A stretch of DNA of 64,000 bases, taken from the NCBI RefSeq assembly GCF_000426625.1, contig NZ_KE384548.1, forward strand, positions 372,001 through 436,000, given 5' to 3'. The DNA comes from Psychrilyobacter atlanticus DSM 19335. Lineage in GTDB: Bacteria > Fusobacteriota > Fusobacteriia > Fusobacteriales > Fusobacteriaceae. A model generated the notes under the pieces. It had not been told where the DNA came from, did not search any database, and worked only from the letters and a program-made list of their open reading frames with translations. This document shows, in pieces, positions 27,527 to 37,054 of the stretch. Within the stretch, counting starts at the first letter, position 1, and the number at the start of each line of letters is the position of its first letter. A program made the position numbers and the translations under genes.

Positions 27527-28648
27527 ATGGCAAAATCATATATGGGATTAATACTGGCAGCTCAAGATACTAATGATATTATGGGTCTTACAAAATATAG
27601 ACCTATTGCATCTATTCCATTTGCAGGAAGATATAGAATAATAGATTTTTCATTGACTAACTTAACTAGAACTGGGATTTCGAATGTAGGAATAGTGGTT
27701 CCACATAATTACGTAAGATCATTAAGAGATCATATAAGGGGAGGTCAGTTTTGGGACCTAAATAGAAAAAATGGAGGGATATTTTTGATGCATCCTACCA
27801 TTGATGCTGAAATTGGTAAATCAAATGTAAAAAACTTTAGATCTAATTTAGAGTATTTACATAAGAGTAAGGAAAATAATGTTGTACTATGCTCATCTCA
27901 TTTAGTAGCTAATATTGATCTGCGGTCTATCATAGACTCTCATGAAAAATCAGGTAGAGATCTCACAATAGTCTATAAAAAAGTAGATAAGAACCTAAAG
28001 GGTTATAGAGGTTGTACAAGTGTAATACTAAATGAAGATAAAGAAATAGAAAACTTTGGAGTAGTTGTAGATTCACGAGAAGAAACAAATATATCGTTAG
28101 AGATAAAAATTATAAGAAAAGATCTTTTAATAGACCTTCTAATGAGCGGGGTACAAAATGGACTTGTAGGAGATTTAAACAAGTTTATTGAAAATAGTGT
28201 CCATAAAATTTCTACTAATTTGTATGAATTCACTGGATATGGTAAATTTATTGATTCTACAAAAAATTATTTTAAAGCAAATAAAGATATATTAAAAAAA
28301 GAGATAAGAGAGGAACTCCTCCTAAGCAATGGAGGGATATCTACAAAAATTAATGACACTCCTCCAGCTATATACAAACCAAATTCTAAGGTATCTAATT
28401 CACTTATAGCTAACGGGTGTATTGTGAAGGGATCGGTAAAAAATAGTATCATAGGTAGAAGGGTAGTTATAAAAAAGGGAGCGACCATAGAAAATAGTAT
28501 AATCTTACAATCTTGTATAATTGAAGAGGGCGTGGAGATAAGAAATGTGATCATAGATAAGAACGTAACAATTAGCAGATATCAAAAAGTGATTGGATCG
28601 GAAGATTTTCCATTGATAATAGAAAAAAAATCACTCTTAGACGGATAA
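27527..28648 (+). CDS. glgD: glucose-1-phosphate adenylyltransferase regulatory-type subunit GlgD
   Basis: A 373-residue GlgC paralogue. It keeps the fold (TKYRPIASIPFAGRYRIIDFSLTNL and the C-terminal hexapeptide repeats GSVKNSIIGRRVVIKKGATIENSII). The glycine-rich ATP loop is degraded: LILAAQDTNDIMGLTKY stands where GlgC has [14 protein letters not shown], as in other GlgD proteins of Firmicutes. In those bacteria GlgD modulates GlgC activity in a GlgC/GlgD complex. It is tightly linked to glgC (15 bases) and glgA (55 bases). Confidence 0.95.
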   Translation: MAKSYMGLILAAQDTNDIMGLTKYRPIASIPFAGRYRIIDFSLTNLTRTGISNVGIVVPHNYVRSLRDHIRGGQFWDLNRKNGGIFLMHPTIDAEIGKSNVKNFRSNLEYLHKSKENNVVLCSSHLVANIDLRSIIDSHEKSGRDLTIVYKKVDKNLKGYRGCTSVILNEDKEIENFGVVVDSREETNISLEIKIIRKDLLIDLLMSGVQNGLVGDLNKFIENSVHKISTNLYEFTGYGKFIDSTKNYFKANKDILKKEIREELLLSNGGISTKINDTPPAIYKPNSKVSNSLIANGCIVKGSVKNSIIGRRVVIKKGATIENSIILQSCIIEEGVEIRNVIIDKNVTISRYQKVIGSEDFPLIIEKKSLLDG

Positions 28649-28703
28649 CATAAATTTTTGCTGGCTCTGAGGAGTCAGCATTTTAAGAAAAAAGGAGAAC
28701 ATT

Positions 28704-30131
28704 ATGAAAATATTATTTGTAAGTAGTGAGGCACACCCCTTTGCCAAGAGCGGAGGGTTAGGGGATGTAGCATACTCCCTTCCTAAAGCCCTTGTTAAAA
28801 CCACAGATATCAGGGTGATTATGCCTAAATACACAAGTATCCATGATAGATATCGTAGTGGAATGAGATTGGTATCTAAGTTTACAACTAATGTATCTTG
28901 GAGGGAAAAATATGTAGGTCTTTATAATATGAAATATGATAATATTCCATTTTATTTTATAGATAATGAAGGTTATTTTAATCGTCCAGATGCCTATGGG
29001 TATTTTGATGACGGAGAACGATTTGCGTATTTTGCTAGAGCAGTAATAGATTCTATTGAACATATGGACTTTATACCTGATATAATCCATTGCAATGATT
29101 GGCAGTCAGCTTTAATTCCTGTGTTTTTAAGGGCTTTTTATGGAGACAAATATAAAGATATAAAGGTGGTATATACTATACATAATCTTAAATTCCAGGG
29201 TGTGTATAGCAAAAATACACTTCACGATATCCTAGGTTTGAGTGATTATTATTTTGATGAGGAAAGATTAAAGTTTAACGACGCAATTTCCTATATGAAA
29301 GGGGGAATCACTTTTTCTGACTATATAACTACAGTGAGTGATACGTATGCCAATGAGATAAAATATCCTTTTTTTGGAGAGGGTCTTCACGGTCTTTTTC
29401 AAAAGTTAGATTATAAAGTTACAGGAATAGTAAATGGTATAGATTATGAGACCTTTAACCCTAGAAAAGATAAGGAGCTTTGCACTAAATATGGGATCTC
29501 TACAAGAGTAAAAAAAATAAAGAATAAACTGGCTTTACAGAAAGAATTAGGACTCCTAGAGAGTGAGAGTATACCAGTTATAGGGATTGTAACACGGCTT
29601 ACAGGGCAAAAAGGTTTAGATCTTATAGCACATATATTAGAAGAATTATTAGTTCTAGATGTACAGCTGGTTGTATTAGGAACTGGAGATATTCAATTTG
29701 AAGATCTATTTAGATATTATGCACATATATATCCATCTAAATTATCAGCAAATATTACTTTTGACAGTGCACTAGCTAAAAAAATATATGCTGGATCGGA
29801 CATATTCTTGATGCCGTCATTATTTGAACCGTGTGGATTATCTCAATTGATTTCTATGAGGTATGGAACTATCCCTATTGTAAGGGAAACAGGGGGATTA
29901 AAGGATACTGTTATTCCATATAACGAGTTTGAAGAGACAGGAACAGGCTTTGGATTTAAAAATTATAATGCTCATGAATTGTTGGAAACCTTAAAGTATG
30001 CTTTAAGTGTCTATGAAAAGAAAGAAAAATGGGATAAATTGGTTAAAAATGCCATGGAAAGAAAGAGCAGCTGGGCAAATGCAGCTAAAGAATATAAGAA
30101 GATATACAAAGCTCTGATAAATAAAAAATAG
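28704..30131 (+). CDS. glgA: glycogen synthase (ADP-glucose)
   Basis: A 475-residue GT5 enzyme that extends alpha-1,4 glucan chains with ADP-glucose. It begins KILFVSSEAHPFAKSGGLGDVAYSLPKAL, with the conserved KSGGLGDV donor motif, and has YTIHNLKFQG, TVSDTYANEI, VNGIDYETFNP and GLTGQKGLD-like VTRLTGQKGLD. The E-x7-E type catalytic region is MPSLFEPCGLSQLISMRYGTIPIVRETGGL. Fourth gene of the glg operon; glgP begins 21 bases downstream. Confidence 0.97.
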   Translation: MKILFVSSEAHPFAKSGGLGDVAYSLPKALVKTTDIRVIMPKYTSIHDRYRSGMRLVSKFTTNVSWREKYVGLYNMKYDNIPFYFIDNEGYFNRPDAYGYFDDGERFAYFARAVIDSIEHMDFIPDIIHCNDWQSALIPVFLRAFYGDKYKDIKVVYTIHNLKFQGVYSKNTLHDILGLSDYYFDEERLKFNDAISYMKGGITFSDYITTVSDTYANEIKYPFFGEGLHGLFQKLDYKVTGIVNGIDYETFNPRKDKELCTKYGISTRVKKIKNKLALQKELGLLESESIPVIGIVTRLTGQKGLDLIAHILEELLVLDVQLVVLGTGDIQFEDLFRYYAHIYPSKLSANITFDSALAKKIYAGSDIFLMPSLFEPCGLSQLISMRYGTIPIVRETGGLKDTVIPYNEFEETGTGFGFKNYNAHELLETLKYALSVYEKKEKWDKLVKNAMERKSSWANAAKEYKKIYKALINKK

Positions 30132-30152
30132 AGGAAAGATAGGAGAGATATT

Positions 30153-32549
30153 ATGAATATTACAAAAGAAAAGATCCTATCTGATTTAAAAAAAGTGGCT
30201 ATGATAATGTTCACAAAGGAATTTGTGGATACATCTAAGGAAGATCAGTATAAGATATTTGCCACAGTTATAAAGGGGTATCTTTCAGAAAATTGGTTGG
30301 AAAAAAATGAAAATTATAGGATTGGAAAGGAAAAACAGGTATATTATTTTTCTTTAGAATTTTTATTGGGAAAGATGACATGTACTAATATAATTAATTT
30401 AGGTTTAGAAGAACTATGTATGGAAGTTATGGATGAATTGGGGTTAGATTTCAAGGGATTTGATAAATATGACGCTGAACCAGGTCTTGGAAATGGTGGA
30501 TTAGGAAGACTAGCGGCTTGTTTTTTAGATTCTATGGCATCTATAGGAATACCAGGACATGGATGTGGTATAAGGTATGATTATGGCTTATTTGAACAAA
30601 AAATAGTAAATGGAGAGCAGATAGAAGGGCCTGATAATTGGTTAAAAAATGGATTCGTTTGGGAGACTAAAAAAAGTCATCAGTCTAAAAGGATAAAATT
30701 TTATGGAGACATAACTTTAAAAGAGTTAGGGGGATGTTTAACTCCTGTTCATACGGGGTATGAAACAATCCTAGCGGTTCCCTATGATGTACCTATTGTA
30801 GGTTATAAGAATAAGGTTGTAAATAATCTGAGATTATGGAAAGCTCAAATAGAAGGTAATGATTTTGATTTTAATTCCTTTAGTTATGGTACTTTTTCAG
30901 AGTTAGATGAAAAGAAAAGAAACGCCGAGGCTATTTCAAAACTGTTATATCCAGATGATACCACTGAAAGCGGTAGATTACTTCGATTAAAACAGGAATA
31001 TTTCTTTGTCAGTGCCGGACTCCAGAGTATAGTGGACTATAATTCTAAGAAAGGAATTACACCGAATGAATTTCCTAATACCTTCAGCATACAAATAAAT
31101 GATACCCATCCTGCTCTTTGTGTTGCAGAGTTTATGAGGATTTTAATAGACGAAAAAAAAGTATATTGGGATGAAGCTTGGGAAATCACAAAAGAAGTGA
31201 TGTCCTATACCAATCACACTATTTTAACTGAAGCTATGGAAAAATGGGAGATAGATAAAGTTCAACAATTAATACCTAGAGTATATATGATAATTGAAGA
31301 GATTAACAGAAGGTTTTGTGATGAAGTTTATCAAAAATACGATGATTGGGACAGGGTTATGGAAGTTGCGATTATTAAAGATAGACTAATAAATATGGCA
31401 CATTTAGCTATTGTAGGAAGTCACTCTATAAATGGAGTCTCAAAGTTACATACAGAGGTCTTAACAAAAAAAGTACTGAAAAACTTTTATGAATTATATC
31501 CGGAGAGGTTTAATAATAAGACTAACGGAATAACTCATAGGAGGTGGCTTTTAAAGTCAAATAAAGCACTGACAACATTGATAGATGAGATGATTGGATC
31601 TAGTTGGAAAGATGACCCTAATCTTTTGGAAAAATTAACTGAATTTTCAGAAGATAAAAATTTTTGTGAGAAGATAGAGGGAATAAAACTAGAAAATAAA
31701 AAAAAATTAGCTGAACTTATATGGCAAGAAACAGGGATAGAGGTTGATATTAATTCTATCTTTGATACCCACGTAAAGAGGCTCCATGGGTATAAAAGGC
31801 AGCTTTTGAATATTTTGCATATAATATATTTATACAGAGAAATACTTGAAAATAAAGATTTTACAATGCATCCAAAAACATTTATCTTTTCAGCAAAAGC
31901 AGCACCGGGTTATTATTTAGCTAAAAGAATTATAAAATTAATTAATTCTGTAGGAAAGTTAATAAATAATGACGATAGAATCAATAAATTTATAAAAGTA
32001 ATATTTATTCCAAACTATAGTGTGAGTAAAGCTCAGATAATAATCCCTGGAAGTGACCTAAGTGAACAAATATCCACTGTTGGGATGGAAGCTAGCGGGA
32101 CATCAAATATGAAATTTATGATGAATGGAGCCTTAACTATTGGGACTTTAGATGGAGCAAATGTTGAAATAAAAGAAGCTGTAGGAGGAGAAAATATATT
32201 TATTTTTGGATTAAATTATAAGGAATTAAAAGAAATAGAGAAAAAACAATCTTATAATCCAATAAAATTTTTAAAAGAAAATCCTAAAATAAATAAAATT
32301 GTAGAGATGCTCCGAGATGGGACCTTTGGAGGAGATTTTTCAAGTATATACAGCCACTTAGTAGATGAAGATAGATATTTTGTTTTAAAAGATTTTAACT
32401 CCTACTTAGAGACTCATAAAAAGATAGATGGTATTTACCGTGATCGCGACAGATGGAATTCAATGGTAGTTAAAAACATTGCAAAATCTGGTCATTTTTC
32501 TAGTGATAATACCATAAGAAAATATGCAGAAGAAATTTGGAAGATATAA
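30153..32549 (+). CDS. glgP: glycogen/maltodextrin phosphorylase
   Basis: A 798-residue GT35 phosphorylase releasing glucose 1-phosphate from alpha-1,4 glucans. The pyridoxal-phosphate lysine is about residue 654, in MEASGTSNMKFMMNGALTIGTLDGANVEI. Other marks are YYFSLEFLLGK, EPGLGNGGLGRLAACFLDS, NDTHPAL, and the NGITHRRWL stretch. It is about 798 residues long, the short bacterial form without the animal regulatory extension. It is the last gene of glgBCDAP and is followed by a strong terminator. The cell can thus store and mobilise glycogen from one operon. Confidence 0.97.
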   Translation: MNITKEKILSDLKKVAMIMFTKEFVDTSKEDQYKIFATVIKGYLSENWLEKNENYRIGKEKQVYYFSLEFLLGKMTCTNIINLGLEELCMEVMDELGLDFKGFDKYDAEPGLGNGGLGRLAACFLDSMASIGIPGHGCGIRYDYGLFEQKIVNGEQIEGPDNWLKNGFVWETKKSHQSKRIKFYGDITLKELGGCLTPVHTGYETILAVPYDVPIVGYKNKVVNNLRLWKAQIEGNDFDFNSFSYGTFSELDEKKRNAEAISKLLYPDDTTESGRLLRLKQEYFFVSAGLQSIVDYNSKKGITPNEFPNTFSIQINDTHPALCVAEFMRILIDEKKVYWDEAWEITKEVMSYTNHTILTEAMEKWEIDKVQQLIPRVYMIIEEINRRFCDEVYQKYDDWDRVMEVAIIKDRLINMAHLAIVGSHSINGVSKLHTEVLTKKVLKNFYELYPERFNNKTNGITHRRWLLKSNKALTTLIDEMIGSSWKDDPNLLEKLTEFSEDKNFCEKIEGIKLENKKKLAELIWQETGIEVDINSIFDTHVKRLHGYKRQLLNILHIIYLYREILENKDFTMHPKTFIFSAKAAPGYYLAKRIIKLINSVGKLINNDDRINKFIKVIFIPNYSVSKAQIIIPGSDLSEQISTVGMEASGTSNMKFMMNGALTIGTLDGANVEIKEAVGGENIFIFGLNYKELKEIEKKQSYNPIKFLKENPKINKIVEMLRDGTFGGDFSSIYSHLVDEDRYFVLKDFNSYLETHKKIDGIYRDRDRWNSMVVKNIAKSGHFSSDNTIRKYAEEIWKI

Positions 32550-32551
32550 AG

Positions 32552-32581
32552 AAAAAACCTGATTTTAAATCAGGTTTTTTT
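32552..32581 (+). terminator. glg operon terminator
   Basis: AAAAAACCTGATTT and AAATCAGGTTTTTT form a perfect 14-base-pair stem with a two-base loop, three bases past the glgP stop codon. Confidence 0.93.
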
Positions 32582-32598
32582 AATTTCTAAAAGAGATT

Positions 32599-33273
32599 TT
32601 ATTGTTTTTCGAGTTCTAATTTTCTTAAATTCTCACCACTCATAGTGTAGATAAGTCCCTTCCCAAGCTGCATAATTTTATCTGACAGCCGTTCAAATTT
32701 TTTGCTTAAAAGGAGAATGATGGATCCGCCTACAATATTTTCAGGACTTTCCTTCATAAAATCGATTATCTCGTTTACAACTTCTACTCTCATCTCATCT
32801 ATCTCTTCGTCAGAAGCCAAAAGAATATATATTTTTTTTTCATCTTTTTCTATAAAAGCTTTCATATAGGTTTCAAATATGTCGTTAACTTTTTTTGCCA
32901 TCTCCTCAATTATATAGAGGTGTTCCTTTGCACCATTACCGTGTTTATGGAGCTTTCTCATAAGTTTGAGATTGTTTTTTAAAAGATCTCCCATCCTCTC
33001 TAACATCTTAACACAATCTATGAAGGTTAAGAGGGCTCTCAAATCTCTTGCTGCTGGCTGGAATCTGGCTATAGCTTGGATAGAGTCTTCCTTTATTTTT
33101 ACTTCGCAGGAATTTATCCTATCTTCAACTACCTTTGCCTCGCCGTAGAGTGATTGTATAAAGACTCTTTTTTCAAGCATCTCCATATTGATTTTAAAAA
33201 GTCTGTCTACATTTTTAAACATCTCAATAAATTCTTTTGTTAGTTCATCAATTCTTTCGTGAAGATTTTTCAT
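32599..33273 (-). CDS. phoU: phosphate-transport regulator PhoU
   Basis: A 224-residue all-helical protein of two PhoU repeats, with the metal-binding motifs near EEMAKKVNDIFE and EVVNEIIDF and the characteristic ERMGDLLKN and ERLSDKIMQLGKG. PhoU damps the Pho response by linking the Pst transporter to the sensor kinase. The ATG at 33273 follows AAGGAGGAG. It is the last gene of the pst operon. No phoR or phoB lies in the window. Confidence 0.93.
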   Translation of the reverse strand: MKNLHERIDELTKEFIEMFKNVDRLFKINMEMLEKRVFIQSLYGEAKVVEDRINSCEVKIKEDSIQAIARFQPAARDLRALLTFIDCVKMLERMGDLLKNNLKLMRKLHKHGNGAKEHLYIIEEMAKKVNDIFETYMKAFIEKDEKKIYILLASDEEIDEMRVEVVNEIIDFMKESPENIVGGSIILLLSKKFERLSDKIMQLGKGLIYTMSGENLRKLELEKQ

Positions 33274-33322
33274 TTTCTCCTCCTTATTTTTTAGAAGTTT
33301 CACTCCTATTTTTCATATTGTT

Positions 33323-34087
33323 CTATCCAAATTTACCTGTGATATAATCCTCTGTTTTTTTGTTGTCAGGATTGGTAAAGATCTTTGCAGTTTTATTGAA
33401 CTCCTCCACTATACCCTGATAGAAGAACCCGGTATATTCAGAGATTCTGGCTGCTTGCTGCATATTATGAGTCACTATGATTATAGTGTAATCCTTTTGA
33501 AGCTTTCTTATGAGCTCTTCTATCTTAGCTGTAGAGATAGGGTCTAGTGCAGATGTGGGTTCATCCATGAGAAGAATCTCTGGCTTTACTGCAATGGCCC
33601 TGGCTATACAAAGTCTCTGCTGTTGTCCCCCTGAAAGGCCGAGAGCAGATTGATGGAGTTTGTCTTTTACTTCATCCCATAGAGCCACTGCCTTTAAACT
33701 CTCTTCTACAGTTTGATCTAAGATTATTTTGTTTTTTTCCCCATGAAGTTTTGGACCATAGACAATATTTTCATATATAGTTTTTGGAAATGGGTTTGGT
33801 TTTTGAAAAACCATTCCAATTTTTTTTCTGAGTTCAACAATATCATATTTTTTGCTGAAAATATCATCCCCATCTAATTTAATTTCTCCCTCATATTTTG
33901 ATATATCTATGAGGTCGTTCATCCTATTTACCGATCTTAAAAATGTAGATTTCCCACACCCAGAAGGGCCGATAAGGGCTGTGACTTTATTTTTATAAAA
34001 ATCCATATTAACATCTTTTAAAGCTTGAAATTTACCGTAATAAAAATTAAAGTTTTTTACTTCCAGCCTAAGTTCATTATTGTTCAT
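33323..34087 (-). CDS. pstB: phosphate ABC transporter ATPase
   Basis: A 254-residue ABC ATPase of the high-affinity phosphate importer. It has Walker [10 protein letters not shown], the Q-loop FQKPNPFP, the signature LSGGQQQR, Walker [14 protein letters not shown] and the switch histidine in [12 protein letters not shown]. Sequence such as NRMNDLI and the [13 protein letters not shown] stretch are typical of PstB. It is 49 bases from phoU and 42 from pstA in one operon. Confidence 0.98.
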   Translation of the reverse strand: MNNNELRLEVKNFNFYYGKFQALKDVNMDFYKNKVTALIGPSGCGKSTFLRSVNRMNDLIDISKYEGEIKLDGDDIFSKKYDIVELRKKIGMVFQKPNPFPKTIYENIVYGPKLHGEKNKIILDQTVEESLKAVALWDEVKDKLHQSALGLSGGQQQRLCIARAIAVKPEILLMDEPTSALDPISTAKIEELIRKLQKDYTIIIVTHNMQQAARISEYTGFFYQGIVEEFNKTAKIFTNPDNKKTEDYITGKFG

Positions 34088-34129
34088 TTTTTTCCTCCTA
34101 AAATTAAAGCTATATTAAATATATGAAAT

Positions 34130-34972
34130 CTACCTCTGTTTAAATTTTGTTCTTACATATGCTCCTAATACATTGAATCCAACTGTTATTGACACCAGGA
34201 CAAATAATGTTCCATCCATATTAGCCTTTGGCATATTAGGAACTTGGGTAGATATTACATACAGGTGATATGGCAGTGTCATAGCCTGATCCCAGATACT
34301 TTCAGGTAAAAATGGTAGATAGAATGCTGCTACAGTAAACATTATAGGAGCGGTTTCTCCTGCGGCTCTAGATATACTCAAGATAACACCTGTAAGTATC
34401 CCAGGTGACCCTGCAGGAAGAATAACTTTCCATATGGTTTCCCACTTGGTAGCACCTAATGCTAGGGAAGCTTCTCTTAAGTGGTTAGGTACCGCCAATA
34501 GGGATTCTCTAGTAGCTGTAATGATTACTGGTAGACACATTATTCCCAATGTGAGAGAACCGGCTAAGATAGAAGCTCCCATCTTCATATATATTACGAA
34601 GAAGGCCATACCAAAAAGTCCATATATGATACTCGGTATCCCAGCTAAATTAACTATTGTAAGGTTGATAGTTCTTCTTATCCAATTGTCTTTAGAATAT
34701 TCTACAAGGTAAACACCTGTAAGTATTCCAAATGGTACAGATACAACTATAGTTCCCAATGTAAGGTACAGACTTCCAATGATTGCTGGTAAAATTCCTC
34801 CTGCCCTCATCCCATCTTTTGGAGCCTGGCTTAAAAAATTCCATGAAATAGCAGGAACTCCTGTAAAGATTATATATCCTAAGATAAGAACTACTGGAAG
34901 TATAGAAAGTAATCCTATAGTCTTTATGAAACTTTCTATTATTTTTTCTCCTTTTCCCTTTAGTATGCTCAT
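34130..34972 (-). CDS. pstA: phosphate ABC transporter permease PstA
   Basis: A 280-residue membrane permease with about six helices. The cytoplasmic coupling loop LREASLALGATKWETIWKVILPAGSPGILTG is the EAA motif that contacts PstB. The AGGILPAIIGSLYLT segment and NMPKANMDG tail are typical of PstA. It lies 22 bases from pstC. Confidence 0.96.
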   Translation of the reverse strand: MSILKGKGEKIIESFIKTIGLLSILPVVLILGYIIFTGVPAISWNFLSQAPKDGMRAGGILPAIIGSLYLTLGTIVVSVPFGILTGVYLVEYSKDNWIRRTINLTIVNLAGIPSIIYGLFGMAFFVIYMKMGASILAGSLTLGIMCLPVIITATRESLLAVPNHLREASLALGATKWETIWKVILPAGSPGILTGVILSISRAAGETAPIMFTVAAFYLPFLPESIWDQAMTLPYHLYVISTQVPNMPKANMDGTLFVLVSITVGFNVLGAYVRTKFKQR

Positions 34973-34994
34973 TATTTATCTCCTTTTAATATTT

Positions 34995-35873
34995 TTATTT
35001 TCCCATTGTTTTTCTAGATTTATGTATAAAGTGATCGGCTATTGTATTAGTGGCAAAACTGATAGCAAATAATATAAGGGCTACTGCGAAAAGTGAGTAA
35101 TAATGAGTACTGCCCTGAACTACTTCTCCCATCTCAGCAGCAATAGTAGCTGTAAGTGTTCTTACTGGTGAAAGGATGCCAGAATCTAAGATAGGTGCGT
35201 TACCTGTTACCATAAGTACCGTCATTGTTTCACCGATGATTCTTCCAAATCCCAACATAATCCCAGCAAATATTCCTGGAAAAGCTGCCGGTAAAATAAT
35301 CTTAATGATGGTTTCTAACTTATTTGCCCCTAAGGCTAAAGATGCTTCTTTGTAAGAATTATCAAGAGCTCTGATGGAATCATCCGATATACTTACCATA
35401 GTAGGTATCGACATAAAGGCTAATAATATACCCCCTGTAAGTGCAGTGAGCCCTGTATTTAACCCAAAGAATTCTTTGATAGGGTTAGAAAGAACATAGA
35501 GTCCTATATAACCCAGTACAACTGAAGGTAGAGCTGCCATGGTTTCTATAAGAACCTTAAGTCTTTCTCTCGTTTTTGAAGAAGCATATTCAGCTATATA
35601 TATGGCTGTAATAATACTCAGGGGTACAGAAATACCTAATGCCACTAAGGTCACCCAGAAACTTCCCATAAATAAAGGAAGTAATCCATATTTATCAGAA
35701 AGAGAGATCCATTCCTTTCCTAAGAAGAAGTTTCCTATAGGGAAGCTGGTAAAAAACTTCATACTGTTTGTAAAAACAAAGAAGAATATTAAAAATACAA
35801 TTATTATGTTAAATCCTGCTATCCCGAAGATACTATTCTTCATAAGTAAATCTTTAGTTTTTCTTATATTCAT
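34995..35873 (-). CDS. pstC: phosphate ABC transporter permease PstC
   Basis: A 292-residue permease that pairs with PstA to form the membrane channel. It has about six helices, the GLLPLFMGSFWVTLVALGISVPLSI stretch and the coupling loop YKEASLALGANKLETIIKIILPAAFPGIFAG. The start follows AAGGAGACAGAATA. It is separated from pstS by 143 bases that contain a strong hairpin, so pstS mRNA may be the more stable or abundant segment. Confidence 0.96.
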   Translation of the reverse strand: MNIRKTKDLLMKNSIFGIAGFNIIIVFLIFFFVFTNSMKFFTSFPIGNFFLGKEWISLSDKYGLLPLFMGSFWVTLVALGISVPLSIITAIYIAEYASSKTRERLKVLIETMAALPSVVLGYIGLYVLSNPIKEFFGLNTGLTALTGGILLAFMSIPTMVSISDDSIRALDNSYKEASLALGANKLETIIKIILPAAFPGIFAGIMLGFGRIIGETMTVLMVTGNAPILDSGILSPVRTLTATIAAEMGEVVQGSTHYYSLFAVALILFAISFATNTIADHFIHKSRKTMGK

Positions 35874-35962
35874 TATTCTGTCTCCTTATTTATAATTATT
35901 ATCTTAAATTTATAACCGACATTTATTTTCAGTTATAAATTTTAAATAATAGAACTTTTTAC

Positions 35963-35992
35963 AATAATCCCTGTATTTAGACAGGGATTATT
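35963..35992 (-). promoter_or_regulatory. pstS-pstC intercistronic hairpin
   Basis: AATAATCCCTG (35963-35973) and CAGGGATTATT (35982-35992) form a perfect 11-base-pair stem. On the minus strand it is followed by GTAAAAAG, not a T tract, so it looks like an mRNA-stabilising or partial-termination hairpin rather than a full terminator. Confidence 0.6.
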
Positions 35993-36016
35993 GAATTATG
36001 TATCTATTTATTTAAA

Positions 36017-36850
36017 TTATTTAGCTGGTACAAATCCTTCTGATTTTACAATTTCTTGTCCCTTTGGTGAAAGGGCAAATTCTACTAATTTAGCTTCGTC
36101 ACCTTTTCTGTCTCCATCAACATACCAGTAGATCTCTCTTGCAATAGGATAACTCTTATCTGCTACATTTTGGAAAGAGGGTTCTATTCCGTCGACAGCT
36201 ACTTCGTTAACAGAATCTTCCATATATCCCATACCGATATATCCTATGGCATATTTATTAGATTTTACTTCTTGAAGTATCGCTTGATTCGAAGGCATGT
36301 ATAGTGTTTTAGTTCCATACTCTTTAGTACTTTCTTTTTTACCGTTTCTGACAATTGCTTCTTTGAAGTAAGAGTGTGTTCCTGAAGAAGAGTCTCTAGA
36401 TAAAACGACAATCTCAGCGTCTTCTCCTCCTAATTCATTCCAGTTAGTGATTTCCCCTGAGAAAACTTTTCCTAATGATTCTTTATCTAAGTCTGCAACT
36501 TTATTATCGTGGTTTACAATAACAGTAATTCCATCAAATCCAAGTACAATCTCCTCTATGTTGATACTACTTTCTTTAGCTTTTTGCAGTTCCTTTTCTT
36601 TTATAGATCTAGAAGCCATTGCGATATGAACTGTCCCGTTTAATTTTGCTGCTATACCAGTTCCAGATCCTCCCCCTGTAACTGCAATCCTTGCTCCTTT
36701 ATTTTCTTTCATGAATTCTTCTGCAATGGCCTGAGAGGTATTTAATATTGTATCTGAACCCTGTAATTTAATTACCTCTGATTTAGTTTTTCCCTCTCCA
36801 CATGCTACAAAGAGTAGTAATGATGCACCTAATAATATTTTCTTTAACAT
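36017..36850 (-). CDS. pstS: phosphate-binding lipoprotein
   Basis: A 277-residue phosphate-binding protein. The signal peptide ends in the lipobox LFVACGEG, so it is a lipoprotein. Phosphate-binding loops are present: KLQGSDTILN, GGGSGTGIAAKLNG, and SRDSSSGTHSYF. The ATG at 36850 is preceded by GGGAGG at seven bases; the one 15 bases upstream overlaps it. First gene of pstSCAB-phoU, preceded by an array of TTTACA repeats that resemble Pho boxes. Confidence 0.95.
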   Translation of the reverse strand: MLKKILLGASLLLFVACGEGKTKSEVIKLQGSDTILNTSQAIAEEFMKENKGARIAVTGGGSGTGIAAKLNGTVHIAMASRSIKEKELQKAKESSINIEEIVLGFDGITVIVNHDNKVADLDKESLGKVFSGEITNWNELGGEDAEIVVLSRDSSSGTHSYFKEAIVRNGKKESTKEYGTKTLYMPSNQAILQEVKSNKYAIGYIGMGYMEDSVNEVAVDGIEPSFQNVADKSYPIAREIYWYVDGDRKGDEAKLVEFALSPKGQEIVKSEGFVPAK

Positions 36851-36904
36851 TTCATAACCTCCCAAATTTATTTATTTCTTATATTTAGAAGTTTACGATA
36901 TCTG

Positions 36905-36973
36905 TGTAAAAATAATATTTATATGGAGTAAAGATCGTGTAAAAATAAAATTACAGTGTAAAATTATTGTAAA
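36905..36973 (-). promoter_or_regulatory. phased TTTACA repeats upstream of pstS (Pho-box-like)
   Basis: On the minus strand TTTACA occurs at 36973-36968, 36962-36957, 36943-36938 and 36910-36905, and TTTACT at 36932-36927. Spacings are 11, 19, 11 and 22 bases. The 11-base period equals one DNA turn and matches the direct-repeat layout of PhoP/PhoB boxes. A weak -10-like TATAAG lies at 36883-36878. Confidence 0.6.
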
Positions 36974-37014
36974 AAATCAACGTGGTGTTACAGCCAAATA
37001 AGTATAATTTTGTA

Positions 37015-37045
37015 TAAAAAAAAGCTATCCTAAGATAACTTTTTT
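37015..37045 (-). terminator. dtd terminator
   Basis: On the minus strand A7GTTATC, a TTAG loop and GATAGCT7 form a stem with one mismatch, immediately after the dtd stop codon. Confidence 0.65.
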
Positions 37046-37054
37046 TGAAATATT

